64,000 nt of DNA from Rikenella microfusus (GCA_020722575.1 DYKN01000002.1:1-64000); one strand, 5' to 3'. Counted from the stretch's first letter, positions 43,519 to 53,137 are shown. The notes: generated from the sequence alone by a model not told the origin. Program-made: numbers and translations.

Positions 43519-44811
43519 ATGTTTGACAACCAGCCTCTTGCTGACAGAATGAGGCCTGAAGATCTTGAAGATTTTATTGGCCAGGAGCATCTTGTTGGCA
43601 GGGATTCAATACTCAGAAAGGTTATTGAATCTGGAAATATACCTTCATTTATTCTATGGGGACCTCCTGGAGTAGGGAAAACAACTCTTGCATGGATTAT
43701 CGCCCGCAAGCTTAAAAGACCTTTTTACCAAATAAGTGCTGTTCATTCAGGGGTTAAGGAAGTGAGAGAAACAATAGAAAAAGCAAAGAAACAACAATAC
43801 TTTAACAGTCCCAACGCAATTTTATTCATTGATGAAATTCACAGGTTCAATAAATCACAACAGGATTCGCTTTTGAATGCTGTTGAAAAAGGTATATTGA
43901 CTCTCATTGGAGCTACCACTGAAAATCCTTCCTTCGAAGTGATTTCTCCGCTTCTTTCACGCTGTCAGGTATATGTTTTAAATCCCCTGTCTGAGGATGA
44001 TCTTAAAAAACTGATTGATAAAGCTATAAAAAAAGATCCTTACCTGTCAGAATTAAAAATTGAAGTGGTAGAAACAGATGCCTTGCTCAGAGTTTCAGGG
44101 GGTGATGCAAGAAAGCTCTATAATGCTCTGGAGCTTGTTGTAATAACTGAATTAAGCAAATCGGAATCAAAGAATATTATTATCACCAATAAAAAGGTGC
44201 AATCAATAATTCAAAAAAATCTGGCATTATATGATAAATCAGGAGAACAGCATTATGATATTATTTCAGCGTTTATCAAATCAATAAGGGGTAGTGACCC
44301 GAATGCTGCTGTTTACTGGCTTGCGAGGATGGTTGAAGGTGGGGAAGATCCGATTTTTATTGCCAGACGAATGGTTATACTTGCAGCTGAGGACATAGGA
44401 CTAGCGAATCCGAATGCATTGCTAATGGCACAAACATGTTTTAATGCTGTAAATGTCATTGGCTGGCCGGAAGCCAGAATAATTCTTTCGGAGGCAGCTA
44501 TTTATCTTGCAACATCTCCCAAAAGTAATTCATCATATTTAGCTATTGAAAGAGCTATTGAAAAATTCAGAGAAACGGGAGACCTGCCAGTGCCATTACA
44601 TATTAGAAATGCCCCGACATTTTTAATGAAAGAACTTAAGTATGGAAATGGTTACAAATATGCACATGATTTCAAGGGCAATTTTGTACAGGATAATTTC
44701 CTTCCTGAGGAACTTAAAGGCACTCACTTTTATGACCCAGGGCAAAACCTTAGGGAAGAAGAGATTAGAAAAAGGCTCGAGCAATTATGGAAAAATCATT
44801 ATAATTATTAA
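43519..44811 (+). CDS. rarA: Replication-associated recombination protein A (RarA/MgsA)
   Basis: AAA+ ATPase of 430 residues related to clamp loaders and RuvB. It has the opening PLADRMRPEDLEDFIGQEHLVG, Walker A in LWGPPGVGKTTLAW (about 50), Walker B FIDEIHRFNKSQQD, sensor 1 IGATTENPSFEV and the C-terminal MgsA domain with YWLARMVEGGEDPIFIARRM. It acts at stalled replication forks. Together with kdsA and the LolA-like gene it forms a plus-strand row, though the 57-base gap to kdsA leaves co-transcription open. Confidence 0.95.
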   Translation: MFDNQPLADRMRPEDLEDFIGQEHLVGRDSILRKVIESGNIPSFILWGPPGVGKTTLAWIIARKLKRPFYQISAVHSGVKEVRETIEKAKKQQYFNSPNAILFIDEIHRFNKSQQDSLLNAVEKGILTLIGATTENPSFEVISPLLSRCQVYVLNPLSEDDLKKLIDKAIKKDPYLSELKIEVVETDALLRVSGGDARKLYNALELVVITELSKSESKNIIITNKKVQSIIQKNLALYDKSGEQHYDIISAFIKSIRGSDPNAAVYWLARMVEGGEDPIFIARRMVILAAEDIGLANPNALLMAQTCFNAVNVIGWPEARIILSEAAIYLATSPKSNSSYLAIERAIEKFRETGDLPVPLHIRNAPTFLMKELKYGNGYKYAHDFKGNFVQDNFLPEELKGTHFYDPGQNLREEEIRKRLEQLWKNHYNY

Positions 44812-44868
44812 AGAAAATGAAAGTTAAAAAAATATTTTAATTTTACATGCTAATAAAATCTATTCCTC

Positions 44869-45696
44869 GTGAACATTCCAGGTTTAAAATATAGAGAAAC
44901 AGGAAATTTTCTACTTATAGCAGGTCCCTGCGTGGTTGAGAACAGGGAAATTGTTTTTGCTACGGCAAGTCATCTGGCTGCTCTTGCGAAAAAATATTCA
45001 TTACCATTTATTTTCAAATCCTCTTACAGAAAAGCCAACAGGTCAAAAGGTGACTCATTTACCGGCATTGGTGACATTCCGGCGCTTGAGATTCTTGCGG
45101 ATATTAGAAACGAATTCAAAATACCAGTAATAACCGATATACATAACCCTCACGAAGCCAGTATTGCTGCCAAGTATGTAGATGTTCTTCAGATTCCTGC
45201 ATTTCTTTGCAGGCAGACTGACCTGCTTGTTGCAGCAGCTATGACGGGAAAATGGATAAACATTAAGAAAGGTCAGTTTGTTTCAGGCAGGGCAATGAGA
45301 TTTGCGGTCGAAAAGGTCCGCAACGCTGGCAACAGTAACATTATGTTAACTGAAAGGGGTAATACCTTCGGTTACCAAGATCTCGTTGTGGATTTCCGGA
45401 ATATACCAGAAATGAAAAAAATTGGGGTTCCAGTTATAATGGATATTACGCATTCCCTTCAGCAACCGAATCAGGATTCGGGGGTAAGCGGGGGTATTCC
45501 TGAGATGATTGAAACCATTGGCAGGGCCGCCGTAGCGGCAGGAGCCGATGGCATTTTCATTGAAACCCATCCTTATCCAGCATCAGCTCTGTCAGATGGT
45601 GCAAATATGCTGAAATTAAGTAAAATGGAAGAACTTATTGTCAAACTGATAGCCATAAGGAAAACCATAAATTCATTCAACAACTTAATTCTTTAA
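44869..45696 (+). CDS. kdsA: 3-deoxy-8-phosphooctulonate synthase
   Basis: KDO-8-phosphate synthase of 275 residues: condenses PEP with arabinose 5-phosphate for the lipopolysaccharide core. Motifs are LLIAGPCVVENRE, FKSSYRKANRSKGDSFTG, LQIPAFLCRQTDLLVAA, NIKKGQF, LTERGNTFGYQDLVVDFR, IMDITHSLQQPN and GADGIFIETHPYPASALSDG. The start is GTG at 44869, giving MNIPGLKY; no ATG lies nearby. An N-terminal Cys-containing KxPxC-type metal site is replaced by AGPCV, where the cysteine fits the metal-dependent class. It shows that the organism makes a KDO-type lipopolysaccharide. Confidence 0.96.
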   Translation: MNIPGLKYRETGNFLLIAGPCVVENREIVFATASHLAALAKKYSLPFIFKSSYRKANRSKGDSFTGIGDIPALEILADIRNEFKIPVITDIHNPHEASIAAKYVDVLQIPAFLCRQTDLLVAAAMTGKWINIKKGQFVSGRAMRFAVEKVRNAGNSNIMLTERGNTFGYQDLVVDFRNIPEMKKIGVPVIMDITHSLQQPNQDSGVSGGIPEMIETIGRAAVAAGADGIFIETHPYPASALSDGANMLKLSKMEELIVKLIAIRKTINSFNNLIL

Positions 45697-45699
45697 ACA

Positions 45700-46380
45700 A
45701 TGAAAAAATCTATTTTAATTATTACTTTATTCTTTTTATGCTTTACAGGCATTTATGCCCAGTCGCTTGCGGAAATTGTTTCCAACCAATCAAAAGCACT
45801 GAAAGAAGATCTTTACGATGATCTCAAAACCCTGAAGATAACCGGAAATATAAGCCAGATGGGTATGAGTATGGGTATTACCATCTATTATAAAGAACCT
45901 GATAAATCGAGGGTTGTAATTTCGTTTAATGGTCAGGAAATTGTACAGTTTTTTGATGGTTTGAAAGCTTATGTAATCAATCCCATGGCAGGCAATACCC
46001 CCCAGGAATTGCCAGCTGATCAGGCATCAAATCTCAAGAATAACAGTTCATTCCGGAGTCCGCTCTCCCGTTATTTGAAAGAGAACAAGCTCACTCTTGA
46101 AGGTAAAGAAAATGTAAATAATAAACCTGCTTTCAAAATAAAGGTTAATGAAGGAGGGAATACTTTATACTTCTTTATAGATCAAGACACATGGCTTCCT
46201 GTTAAAACAACGGTAATGCAGGGGGGTATAAATGTTGAAACTTTTCAGGAATGGGGTGAGGTTGATGGTTTGATTCTGCCGAAAGTTTCAAAGACAAAAG
46301 CAGGTAATATGGAAATAGTCATTAATATCGAGAAAGCAGAAAAAAATATTCCTTTAGAAGATAGTCTTTTTAAGCTTTAA
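45700..46380 (+). CDS. LolA-like periplasmic lipoprotein-sorting family protein
   Basis: A 226-residue protein with a signal peptide (MKKSILIITLFFLCFTGIYAQ). The mature chain is a beta-rich fold with the LolA-like order: DLKTLKITGNISQMGMSMGITIYYKEPDKSRV, then IVQFFDGLKAYVINP and a C-terminal WGEVDGLILPKVSKT strand. Homologues are annotated as outer membrane lipoprotein-sorting proteins; real carrier function is not proven, and the family also includes proteins that bind other hydrophobic ligands. The start is 3 bases after the kdsA stop, so the two are co-translated. A bidirectional terminator follows. Confidence 0.82.
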   Translation: MKKSILIITLFFLCFTGIYAQSLAEIVSNQSKALKEDLYDDLKTLKITGNISQMGMSMGITIYYKEPDKSRVVISFNGQEIVQFFDGLKAYVINPMAGNTPQELPADQASNLKNNSSFRSPLSRYLKENKLTLEGKENVNNKPAFKIKVNEGGNTLYFFIDQDTWLPVKTTVMQGGINVETFQEWGEVDGLILPKVSKTKAGNMEIVINIEKAEKNIPLEDSLFKL

Positions 46381-46403
46381 TAAAGTAATGTGCAGGATAT
46401 GAT

Positions 46404-46431
46404 AAAAAAAGGGCAGAAATGCCCCTTTTTT
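46404..46431. terminator. Bidirectional terminator between the LolA-like gene and rnpB
   Basis: GGGCA (46411-46415) and TGCCC (46420-46424) form the stem with a GAAA tetraloop, flanked by an A run on the left and a T run on the right. It can end the plus-strand gene and the minus-strand RNase P RNA. Confidence 0.85.
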
Positions 46432-46437
46432 ATCTGA

Positions 46438-46818
46438 TTGCAGCCGGTCTGTAAGCCGGGTTCTGTAAGAGTTCAGGTTTCCGCCAGGGAATTCAGAACT
46501 CTTTTCCATCATTTATCTGGCCTCTGCATTGCTGCAGGGCTCAAACGGCCTACCCCCCGGCATCGGACGAGCAGCCCTCAAGCGCCGGTATACATGGCCT
46601 TTCAACCCATAAGGTGCACGGCTTCTTGTGTCACCACAAGAACCGGTGAGCTCTTACCTCACCTTTTCACCCTTATCCCGACGAATCGAGACGGTTATTT
46701 TCTGTTGCACTTCTATACCCTCACGGATATCTTCCAGTTAGGAAGTATGGTGCTCTGTGTTGCCCGGACTTTCCTCTCCGCCATAATTAACGGAACGATG
46801 GAACAACCTGCTGCAGAT
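46438..46818 (-). ncRNA. rnpB: RNase P RNA, bacterial type A
   Basis: On the minus strand the 5' part contains the universal GAGGAAAGTCCGGGC (about 46786-46765), and the 3' part ends in ACAGAACCCGGCTTACAGAC. The ends TGCAGC (46815-46810) and GCTGCA (46444-46439) pair as helix P1. The length, about 380 nt, fits the type A RNA. It is the catalytic part of RNase P, which trims tRNA 5' ends. A minus-strand -7 element adjoins the 5' end and a terminator follows the 3' end. A 137-codon reading frame on the opposite strand is therefore spurious. Confidence 0.95.
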
Positions 46819-46819
46819 G

Positions 46820-46827
46820 CAAAAATA
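46820..46827 (-). promoter_or_regulatory. Candidate rnpB -7 element
   Basis: On the minus strand this reads TATTTTTG, a full TAnnTTTG match. Its position predicts transcription starting within a few bases of the RNase P RNA 5' end. No clear TTTG at the -33 position was found. Confidence 0.5.
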
Positions 46828-47076
46828 ATAAATTCTCTTCAGGTTTCATAATATGTCCATAATAACGATCATATTGTCTGCCATTATCGGTTACCCAGCT
46901 GTTTAAAGATTTAAGTGTTAATGTAAAATATCCAAACATCATTGCTGAAATATCATTTAATGTACTTTATCTAAAATAAAGTAAAAAGATTTCTGAAATA
47001 CCAAGAATATCTTTTCTCTGCCTTATAATAAATGCAAGCACATTAAATGAAATACATGGTAAACCTCAATTTTTAA

Positions 47077-47084
47077 TATTTTTG
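47077..47084 (+). promoter_or_regulatory. Candidate queA -7 element
   Basis: TATTTTTG matches TAnnTTTG and ends 25 bases before the queA ATG. The -33 element is weak. The stretch from rnpB to here holds nothing else I can identify. Confidence 0.4.
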
Positions 47085-47109
47085 CCGGAAGTTTCTGACA
47101 AAAAATACA

Positions 47110-48360
47110 ATGAACCAACTTAACCATGAATCGCTCCCGGAATGGATAAGCAGGATTTCTCCTGAAGATTATAATTATGATCTTCCGCAGGAAAAAATTG
47201 CGCAGTTTCCAATAAAGCAGAGAGACAGATCAAAACTTCTGGTATATAAAAATGGTATAGTTACTGATTCGATCTTTAATAAAATTCATGAATATCTACC
47301 GTCAGAAAGTTTAATGGTTCTTAATAATTCGAGAGTTATAAAAGCAAGACTTTTGCTGGCAAAAGAAACGGGTGCAGTAATTGAAGTTTTTTGCCTTGAA
47401 CCATCATCACCTGCCGATTATTCGATCTCAATCGCCACATCTGAAAGTGTAGAATGGAAATGTATTATCGGGAACGCCAGAAAATGGAAAAGTGGTAAGA
47501 TAGGGAGAAGTTTTCAAATTAAGAACCAGAAATGTATTCTTGAGGCTGAACATATCGGTAAAGATTCAGAAGAATCATGGCTTGTTAGATTTTCATGGGT
47601 TCCAAAACATCTGACTTTCGGGGAAGTGATTGAACATGCCGGTCATGTTCCGCTACCGCCATACATTGAAAGAGAAGATGAAAAATCCGATGCTTTAAGA
47701 TATCAGACAATATATTCAAACATTGATGGTTCAGTTGCAGCTCCAACTGCTGGATTGCATTTCACTGCCGATGTTTTTAAGAAATTGTCACAGAAGGGAA
47801 TTGATATTGAATATGTAACTCTTCATGTGGGAGCAGGAACTTTCAAACCGGTTAAATCAAAAAGCATAACCGGTCATAAAATGCACAGGGAATATTTCTT
47901 TACTGATATTGCATTAATAAAGAAATTACTTGAAAAGAAAAGTCCTGTAACAGCAGTAGGAACAACCTCATTAAGGGTACTGGAGAGTATTTATTGGGCC
48001 GGAGTCAGAATAAAAACATTTCCTCATCAAAATGATTCCTATATTCCTATTGATCAGTGGGATCCATACCGGTTGAAAACAACACTCAACCCTACAGAAT
48101 CGCTTGAGATTCTATGTGAATGGATGGAGCAAAAAGGATATAAAAGGTTTTTTGCATCGACAGGACTTCTTATTATCCCTGGTTATGATTTTAAAATTCC
48201 GGATATACTGATAACAAATTTTCATTTGCCATACAGTACATTATTAATGCTTATTTCTGCGTGGGTTGGAACTGGATGGAAAAAAATCTATAATCATGCT
48301 CTGCAGAATAATTACAGATTTCTTAGTTATGGTGATTCATCATTACTATTCAAAAAATAG
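47110..48360 (+). CDS. queA: S-adenosylmethionine:tRNA ribosyltransferase-isomerase
   Basis: QueA of 416 residues, longer than the usual 340-350. It transfers the ribosyl moiety of SAM to preQ1 in tRNA to form epoxyqueuosine. Motifs are YNYDLPQEKIAQFPIKQRDRSKLLVY near the N terminus, ITDSIFNKIHEYLPSESLMVLNNSRV, GHVPLPPYIEREDEKSD, YQTIYSNIDGSVAAPTAGLHFT and THFHLPYSTLLML-like ITNFHLPYSTLLML. The extra length is mainly an insert before and after HKMHREYF. An 18-residue extension precedes the conserved YDLP; the ATG at 47110 is the only one upstream of that motif. Confidence 0.93.
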   Translation: MNQLNHESLPEWISRISPEDYNYDLPQEKIAQFPIKQRDRSKLLVYKNGIVTDSIFNKIHEYLPSESLMVLNNSRVIKARLLLAKETGAVIEVFCLEPSSPADYSISIATSESVEWKCIIGNARKWKSGKIGRSFQIKNQKCILEAEHIGKDSEESWLVRFSWVPKHLTFGEVIEHAGHVPLPPYIEREDEKSDALRYQTIYSNIDGSVAAPTAGLHFTADVFKKLSQKGIDIEYVTLHVGAGTFKPVKSKSITGHKMHREYFFTDIALIKKLLEKKSPVTAVGTTSLRVLESIYWAGVRIKTFPHQNDSYIPIDQWDPYRLKTTLNPTESLEILCEWMEQKGYKRFFASTGLLIIPGYDFKIPDILITNFHLPYSTLLMLISAWVGTGWKKIYNHALQNNYRFLSYGDSSLLFKK

Positions 48361-48438
48361 ATTATTGAATAAAAAATTTAATTTTACCTTTTGATTTTAT
48401 TTTGATTTTTTTTTACTTGCCAGCAAATCTTTGAAGAG

Positions 48439-48681
48439 ATGAAAGAGAATCGTCTTATGAATCAGATATATGCTATTTTTGGAGTTTTTATGACATTTTT
48501 TTACATCAGTGTAGGGCTTTATCTGATTCTTGCCAAGAATCTTTACTATATTGATGATTTTCTTAAGAAAATTGTGGGTTTTACTTTTTTGTTATATAGT
48601 ATATACAGGGGATATATATCATATATTAAGGTAAGGGAAGCTTTCAGGGCCAATGGTAAAAATAATAACAATGAGTTTTAA
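48439..48681 (+). CDS. Small two-helix membrane protein
   Basis: An 80-residue protein with two predicted membrane helices (about 8-31, QIYAIFGVFMTFFYISVGLYLIL, and 42-60, KKIVGFTFLLYSIYRGY), a short YIDDF loop and a charged Asn-rich tail (NGKNNNNEF). I do not recognise a family by name, but proteins of this type commonly lie just before the PstS-like lipoprotein and the ExbB-TonB genes in Bacteroidota, so it may be part of that envelope cluster (inference). Confidence 0.7.
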   Translation: MKENRLMNQIYAIFGVFMTFFYISVGLYLILAKNLYYIDDFLKKIVGFTFLLYSIYRGYISYIKVREAFRANGKNNNNEF

Positions 48682-48840
48682 GTAATCGGGTTTTCATTAG
48701 CCATCTTTTATGGCATACTCTTTGCAAATTAATAGGATGAATTACTTAAAACCGATATTATGAAAACTGAAATAGTATTAGATATTCAAAATTTTATTAT
48801 CATTGCAAGTCATTTTAAAAGATATTATTGTAGAGGTTTG

Positions 48841-49812
48841 ATGAGTACGGTCAATAAAAGCAGAAAAAAGAGAGTTGACAGATTAATAATCTTTTTACTG
48901 ATTCTTTCATTATATTTTACAACTTCCTGCATAAGCAGGGGCAAGGGTGATTTTCCAACTGATACCCCTACAAGTGGTAATATTAAAATACTTGTTGATG
49001 AGTCTTTCAAACCGCTTATTGATGCTGAGATTACAGTATTTATGGGCTTATATCCCAATGCAAAAATTACACCGTTATATAAACCCGAGGTTGATGTTGT
49101 TAATGATTTTATGAGAGACTCTGCAAAAGTAATGGTAACAACTCGAAAACTTACTGATGAACAAATAAAATATCTTCGCGATACTCTTATTGTCGCAAGA
49201 ACGACTACTTTTGCCTATGATGCAATTGCAATTTTGCTTAATAAATCAAATCCCGACTCACTGCTAAGTTATTTTGACATCCAAAAAATATTTACAGGAA
49301 AAATTTCTAGTTGGAAAGAAATTAACAAAAAATCACCACTTGAAAAGATAAGGGTAATTTTTGACAATCCAAAATCAGGAAACATAAGATATTTCAGGGA
49401 AAAGTTCGATTATTCAGATCCTTTGCCCCCGAATTTCTTTGCTGTAAATTCAAGCCCTGAAGTAATTGATTTTGTAGAAAAGAATAAGGATGCAATGGGT
49501 ATTTTAAGTGTTAACTGGATAAGTAATTTATATGATTCGCTGAGTGTAAGTTATACCAACAGGGTTGTCATAGCTGCCATAAATCAGCCATATCTGGATG
49601 ATAATTCATATTATCGTCCACTACAGGGTTCAATATATGATAAGTCATATCCATTTACCAGGGAAGTTTATCTTATTAAAAGGGAAACACATACAGGGTT
49701 GGGCTCTGGTTTTATTAACTGGGCATGTGCAGAACAGGGCCAGAGAATTGTTTTAAAAGCAGGACTTGTTCCTGCAACCATGCCAATCAGGCTTGTACAA
49801 ATAAGTCAATAA
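48841..49812 (+). CDS. PstS-like substrate-binding lipoprotein
   Basis: A 323-residue protein from ATG 48841; an upstream ATG at 48760 would place 27 odd residues before the signal sequence. The N terminus is a lipoprotein signal with lipobox LYFTTSC (about residue 25), so it should be anchored in a membrane. The rest is a type II periplasmic binding fold of the phosphate-binding (PstS) group: GNIKILVDESFKPLIDA, MVTTRKLTDEQIKYLR, IFTGKISSWKEIN, SGNIRYFREKF. No ABC permease or ATPase is present nearby. It heads a set with a TPR protein, ExbB, two ExbD and TonB, suggesting a role in TonB-linked uptake or envelope sensing. Confidence 0.85.
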   Translation: MSTVNKSRKKRVDRLIIFLLILSLYFTTSCISRGKGDFPTDTPTSGNIKILVDESFKPLIDAEITVFMGLYPNAKITPLYKPEVDVVNDFMRDSAKVMVTTRKLTDEQIKYLRDTLIVARTTTFAYDAIAILLNKSNPDSLLSYFDIQKIFTGKISSWKEINKKSPLEKIRVIFDNPKSGNIRYFREKFDYSDPLPPNFFAVNSSPEVIDFVEKNKDAMGILSVNWISNLYDSLSVSYTNRVVIAAINQPYLDDNSYYRPLQGSIYDKSYPFTREVYLIKRETHTGLGSGFINWACAEQGQRIVLKAGLVPATMPIRLVQISQ

Positions 49813-49867
49813 TTTAATATAACTATAAATTGAATGAAAATTTGAAACATAATAAATAATTGTAGTG

Positions 49868-52123
49868 ATGAAAAAGATTAATTCAAAATCAAGGTTAATA
49901 ATAATTTATGGGCTGTTTTTATATGCCGGAAGTATAGTTGCAATAAATGGGCAGGATTTGAATACAGCTATTGGTTACACAAGAAGTGAAGCTTATGATA
50001 AGGCTGAGGAGATTTTCCAGCAGCTTATTCAAAAGGAACCTGGTAACAGCAAATATTATTTCTTTTATGGCGAGAATAAGCTTCAGGATTATTTTTCTGA
50101 CACCATTTCAAACTCTTTAGCTGTTTATACAAGGGAAGCAAAGGCTATTTTTGAGAAGGGTATAAGTGCCAATTCGTCTGAACCTCTTAATTATATTGGG
50201 CTGGCAAGAGTTGCATTTTTTAATGGAGATGAAAAAACAGCCGAAGAAATGAGGGCAAAAGCAAAGAGTTTTCTTGTCCCTCACAAAAACATTAAGAAGC
50301 TTCAACCGCCAGCCACTGAATATGCATTTATTCTTGCAAAACTTGCAGAATCATATATAACAGTTAAATTTACTGTTGACACTTCAAAAGCACTTCCACT
50401 TATAAGGGAAGCTCTCAGGATCGATTATAAAAATCCAGATATATATCTAATTGCCGGTGACATTTACATCCTTGTTAATGATGGTTCGAATGCCATAAAA
50501 AATTACAATCTTGCCCAGGATTACAATCCCTCCTCTCCTACTGCAAACATGAAAATCGGTAGTATTTACGTAAGGGCAAAGAATCTTGGAGCTGCCATAC
50601 CATATTTTGAGCAGGCTATAAACCTTAATCCAAATTATGCTCCAGCATACAGGGAACTTGGGTCGCTTTATTCAATGGCCAGAAGATATGACCAGGCAAA
50701 ACAGTATTATGAAAAATACCTTGATCTTACAAAAGGCAATATACCTGCAAAGATAAGTTATGTGAGATCACTTTACTATGCAGGTGAATATGATGAAGTT
50801 ATTAAAGTTATTGAAGAGATATTTGCCATTGATCAATCAAAGGCTTATCTTAACAGACTTGCCGGTTATTCCTGTTTTGAAAAGAAAAATCCAGATTATG
50901 ATAAGGCGCTCAAATATATGGAGACATTATTTGAAAAGGTATCACCCGAATTGATTATTAAAAGGGACTATACTTATTTAGCAAAAATATTATTAAAACG
51001 CAACCAGGAATACCCGAATTTAATTCGTGAAAGTGAAAGGCTGAAATCTCAGCTGGAGAAGGAAAAGGTAAGATATAATTCTGCATCAGCAACGGAGAAG
51101 GCCAAATTAAAACCTTCGATTGACACGCTCAATTCTCAGCTGACAAGGCTGAACAATCAGATAGCCAAATCTGAAAAGGAGATTGACAGGGCGTTTGCCG
51201 AATATAATAAAGCGTTAACCTTTGATCCTGAAGATGTTGCATTAATAAATGAAATTGCACTTAATTATTACAATTTTAGAAGATACGATAATGCCGCAAG
51301 GATGTGGGCAAAATTAATTTCATTGGGCAGAAATGATATAAATGATTACATGCAGATTGGAAGAGCCTTTTATGTAGCTGATAATCTAAAAGCTGCTGAT
51401 TCAATCTTCAATGTTGTTATAAAAATTCAACCTGATTATTTACCTGCACATCTTTATATCGCCAGGACATATTCAAAAATGGAAAAGGACCCAAGGGAGG
51501 GGCTTGCAAAACCAAAATTTGAGAAATTAATAGAAATGGCATCAGTCGATTCTCTTAAGAATGAAACTGAAATGATTGAAGCATTGACATATCTGAGTTA
51601 TTATTATAGAGTTACTGGAAATCTTCAGAAATCAAGAGAGTATTATACAAGGATGATTGAGCTCAATCCAGGCAATAATGAGAATAAGACAAGAGGATTA
51701 TTGGGTCTGGCTGGTATTGAAAATGATCTGGCAATAAATGAAAAAACCATTGAAGGGAAACTTCCTTATCTGAACCGTTCGCAAGAATTTTACAAACGGA
51801 TTCTTGCCTTCGATCCTAACAATGAACAGGCGAAGACTTTATTGAAATGGACTCAGGAATATGAGACACAGGTAAGAAAGGGTATTAATCCCAATGAACT
51901 CAAGGGTGTGGTACGAACTGCATCAGGGCAACCAATTGTAAATGCCTCAATAAGAATAAAAGATACAGCTGCTGAAACATATACGAATACAAAAGGAGAA
52001 TTTAAGTTTGAAATACCACAGGCTTCAGAGGCATTAATTGTTTCGGCTCCTGGTTTTCAGACAAAAGAGATACCAATAACCAGGCCTCTAAAACCACAAA
52101 CTATTATCCTTGAGCAACAATAA
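49868..52123 (+). CDS. Large exported TPR protein with C-terminal carboxypeptidase-regulatory-like domain
   Basis: A 751-residue protein from ATG 49868. Signal sequence about 8-29 (RLIIIYGLFLYAGSIVAINGQ). Many TPR units fill the chain, for example AAIPYFEQAINLNPNYAPAYRELGSLY. A coiled coil of roughly 60 residues (about 385-445, RESERLKSQLEKEKVRYN to IAKSEKEIDRA) interrupts them. The last 75 residues form a CarboxypepD_reg-like beta-sandwich (GVVRTASGQPIVNASIRIKD, GEFKFEIP), often seen in envelope proteins. It lies 55 bases after the PstS-like gene and precedes exbB, and is probably a periplasmic scaffold for this TonB set. Confidence 0.85.
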   Translation: MKKINSKSRLIIIYGLFLYAGSIVAINGQDLNTAIGYTRSEAYDKAEEIFQQLIQKEPGNSKYYFFYGENKLQDYFSDTISNSLAVYTREAKAIFEKGISANSSEPLNYIGLARVAFFNGDEKTAEEMRAKAKSFLVPHKNIKKLQPPATEYAFILAKLAESYITVKFTVDTSKALPLIREALRIDYKNPDIYLIAGDIYILVNDGSNAIKNYNLAQDYNPSSPTANMKIGSIYVRAKNLGAAIPYFEQAINLNPNYAPAYRELGSLYSMARRYDQAKQYYEKYLDLTKGNIPAKISYVRSLYYAGEYDEVIKVIEEIFAIDQSKAYLNRLAGYSCFEKKNPDYDKALKYMETLFEKVSPELIIKRDYTYLAKILLKRNQEYPNLIRESERLKSQLEKEKVRYNSASATEKAKLKPSIDTLNSQLTRLNNQIAKSEKEIDRAFAEYNKALTFDPEDVALINEIALNYYNFRRYDNAARMWAKLISLGRNDINDYMQIGRAFYVADNLKAADSIFNVVIKIQPDYLPAHLYIARTYSKMEKDPREGLAKPKFEKLIEMASVDSLKNETEMIEALTYLSYYYRVTGNLQKSREYYTRMIELNPGNNENKTRGLLGLAGIENDLAINEKTIEGKLPYLNRSQEFYKRILAFDPNNEQAKTLLKWTQEYETQVRKGINPNELKGVVRTASGQPIVNASIRIKDTAAETYTNTKGEFKFEIPQASEALIVSAPGFQTKEIPITRPLKPQTIILEQQ

Positions 52124-52223
52124 GTTTAACTATTTTTAACAATGGTTTATTAAACGGTTTTTCACAATGTTGGAAAAAGGACTAACAAAAAAAACAATAA
52201 ATAAAAACATTTTTTAGTTAATG

Positions 52224-52256
52224 TTTGGAATTAATAAATTAAAGTAATTAAATTTG
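52224..52256 (+). promoter_or_regulatory. Consensus promoter of exbB-exbD-exbD-tonB
   Basis: TTTG (52224-52227), a 21-base spacer and TAAATTTG (52249-52256) match the Bacteroidota consensus in full. The start point near 52263 gives a leader of about 59 bases. The 197-base gap before exbB holds no gene. Confidence 0.75.
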
Positions 52257-52321
52257 CAAATCATTAAAAAACGTGAGTAATTATTTAAATTAATTTTAAA
52301 CAAAACAAAAAAGATAAAAAA

Positions 52322-53137
52322 ATGAGGAAACAAGGAAGTTCTTTTAAGGATGCGTTGCAAGGTGCATTTGCAACTAGTGCTATTCTTATAGCCTTTTTAG
52401 TGTCGATTTATCTTTTCACACAGGTAATGGGAAATCCTGTCAATTTTGAAGGAGGCAATCCCAAAGGACATCCCTTACAGGGTAACTATCTAGGCATTAT
52501 TTATAAAGGTGGTTTTATAGTACCGTTTCTTATGACATGCGTTATGATTGTTATTATTATGATATTTGAAAGGTACTTTACTTTGTGGAGAGCAAAAGGA
52601 AAAGGCAGGCTCAATGTTTTTGTTCGCAAACTTCAAACGCTTCTTGCCGAAGATAAAATTGAAGAAGCAATTGAAGCATGTGACAAACAGAGGGGTTCAC
52701 TAGCCAATGTTATGAAAGCCGGACTGATCCGGTATCGCGAGCTACAGAAAGATACTACTCTGATGAAAGATCAGAAGATTCTCTCCATTCAGAAAGCTCT
52801 TGAAGAAGCTACGGCACTTGAGTTGCCTATGCTTGGAAGAAACATGGTATGGTTTGCAACTCTGGCACCGGGAACTGTTCTTATTGGTCTGACTGGAACT
52901 GTTCTTGGTATGATCAGGGCATTTGCTGCTCTGGCACAATCTGGTGCACCTGATGCTCTTGCCCTTGCAACAGGAATTTCAGAAGCTCTTATCAATACTG
53001 CTTTTGGTATTTCAGGTGCGGTGCTTTCACTTTTTGCATATAACTATTTTTCAAATAAAGTCGACAATTTTACCTTTAAGATTGACGAGGCAGGATTCAG
53101 TTTAACTCAGACTTTTGCAGCCTCACTGAAAAGCTAA
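52322..53137 (+). CDS. exbB: ExbB/TolQ family proton channel subunit
   Basis: Inner-membrane MotA/TolQ/ExbB protein of 271 residues. Three membrane helices: about 14-33 (AFATSAILIAFLVSIYLFT), 62-85 (GGFIVPFLMTCVMIVIIMIFERY) and a long pair-like region at 175-245. The conserved core is IGLTGTVLGMIRAFAALAQSG and LALATGISEALINTAFGISGAVLSLFAYNYF. The MotA/ExbB helix faces ExbD to form the proton path that energises TonB. It is followed after 35 bases by two exbD genes and tonB. Confidence 0.94.
   Translation: MRKQGSSFKDALQGAFATSAILIAFLVSIYLFTQVMGNPVNFEGGNPKGHPLQGNYLGIIYKGGFIVPFLMTCVMIVIIMIFERYFTLWRAKGKGRLNVFVRKLQTLLAEDKIEEAIEACDKQRGSLANVMKAGLIRYRELQKDTTLMKDQKILSIQKALEEATALELPMLGRNMVWFATLAPGTVLIGLTGTVLGMIRAFAALAQSGAPDALALATGISEALINTAFGISGAVLSLFAYNYFSNKVDNFTFKIDEAGFSLTQTFAASLKS

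Noticed and set aside
46438..46851. Open frame of 137 codons on the plus strand (begins MQPVCKPGSVRVQ)
   Set aside because: It is antisense to the RNase P RNA gene; the conserved rnpB core explains the sequence, and this frame is a known kind of false annotation.
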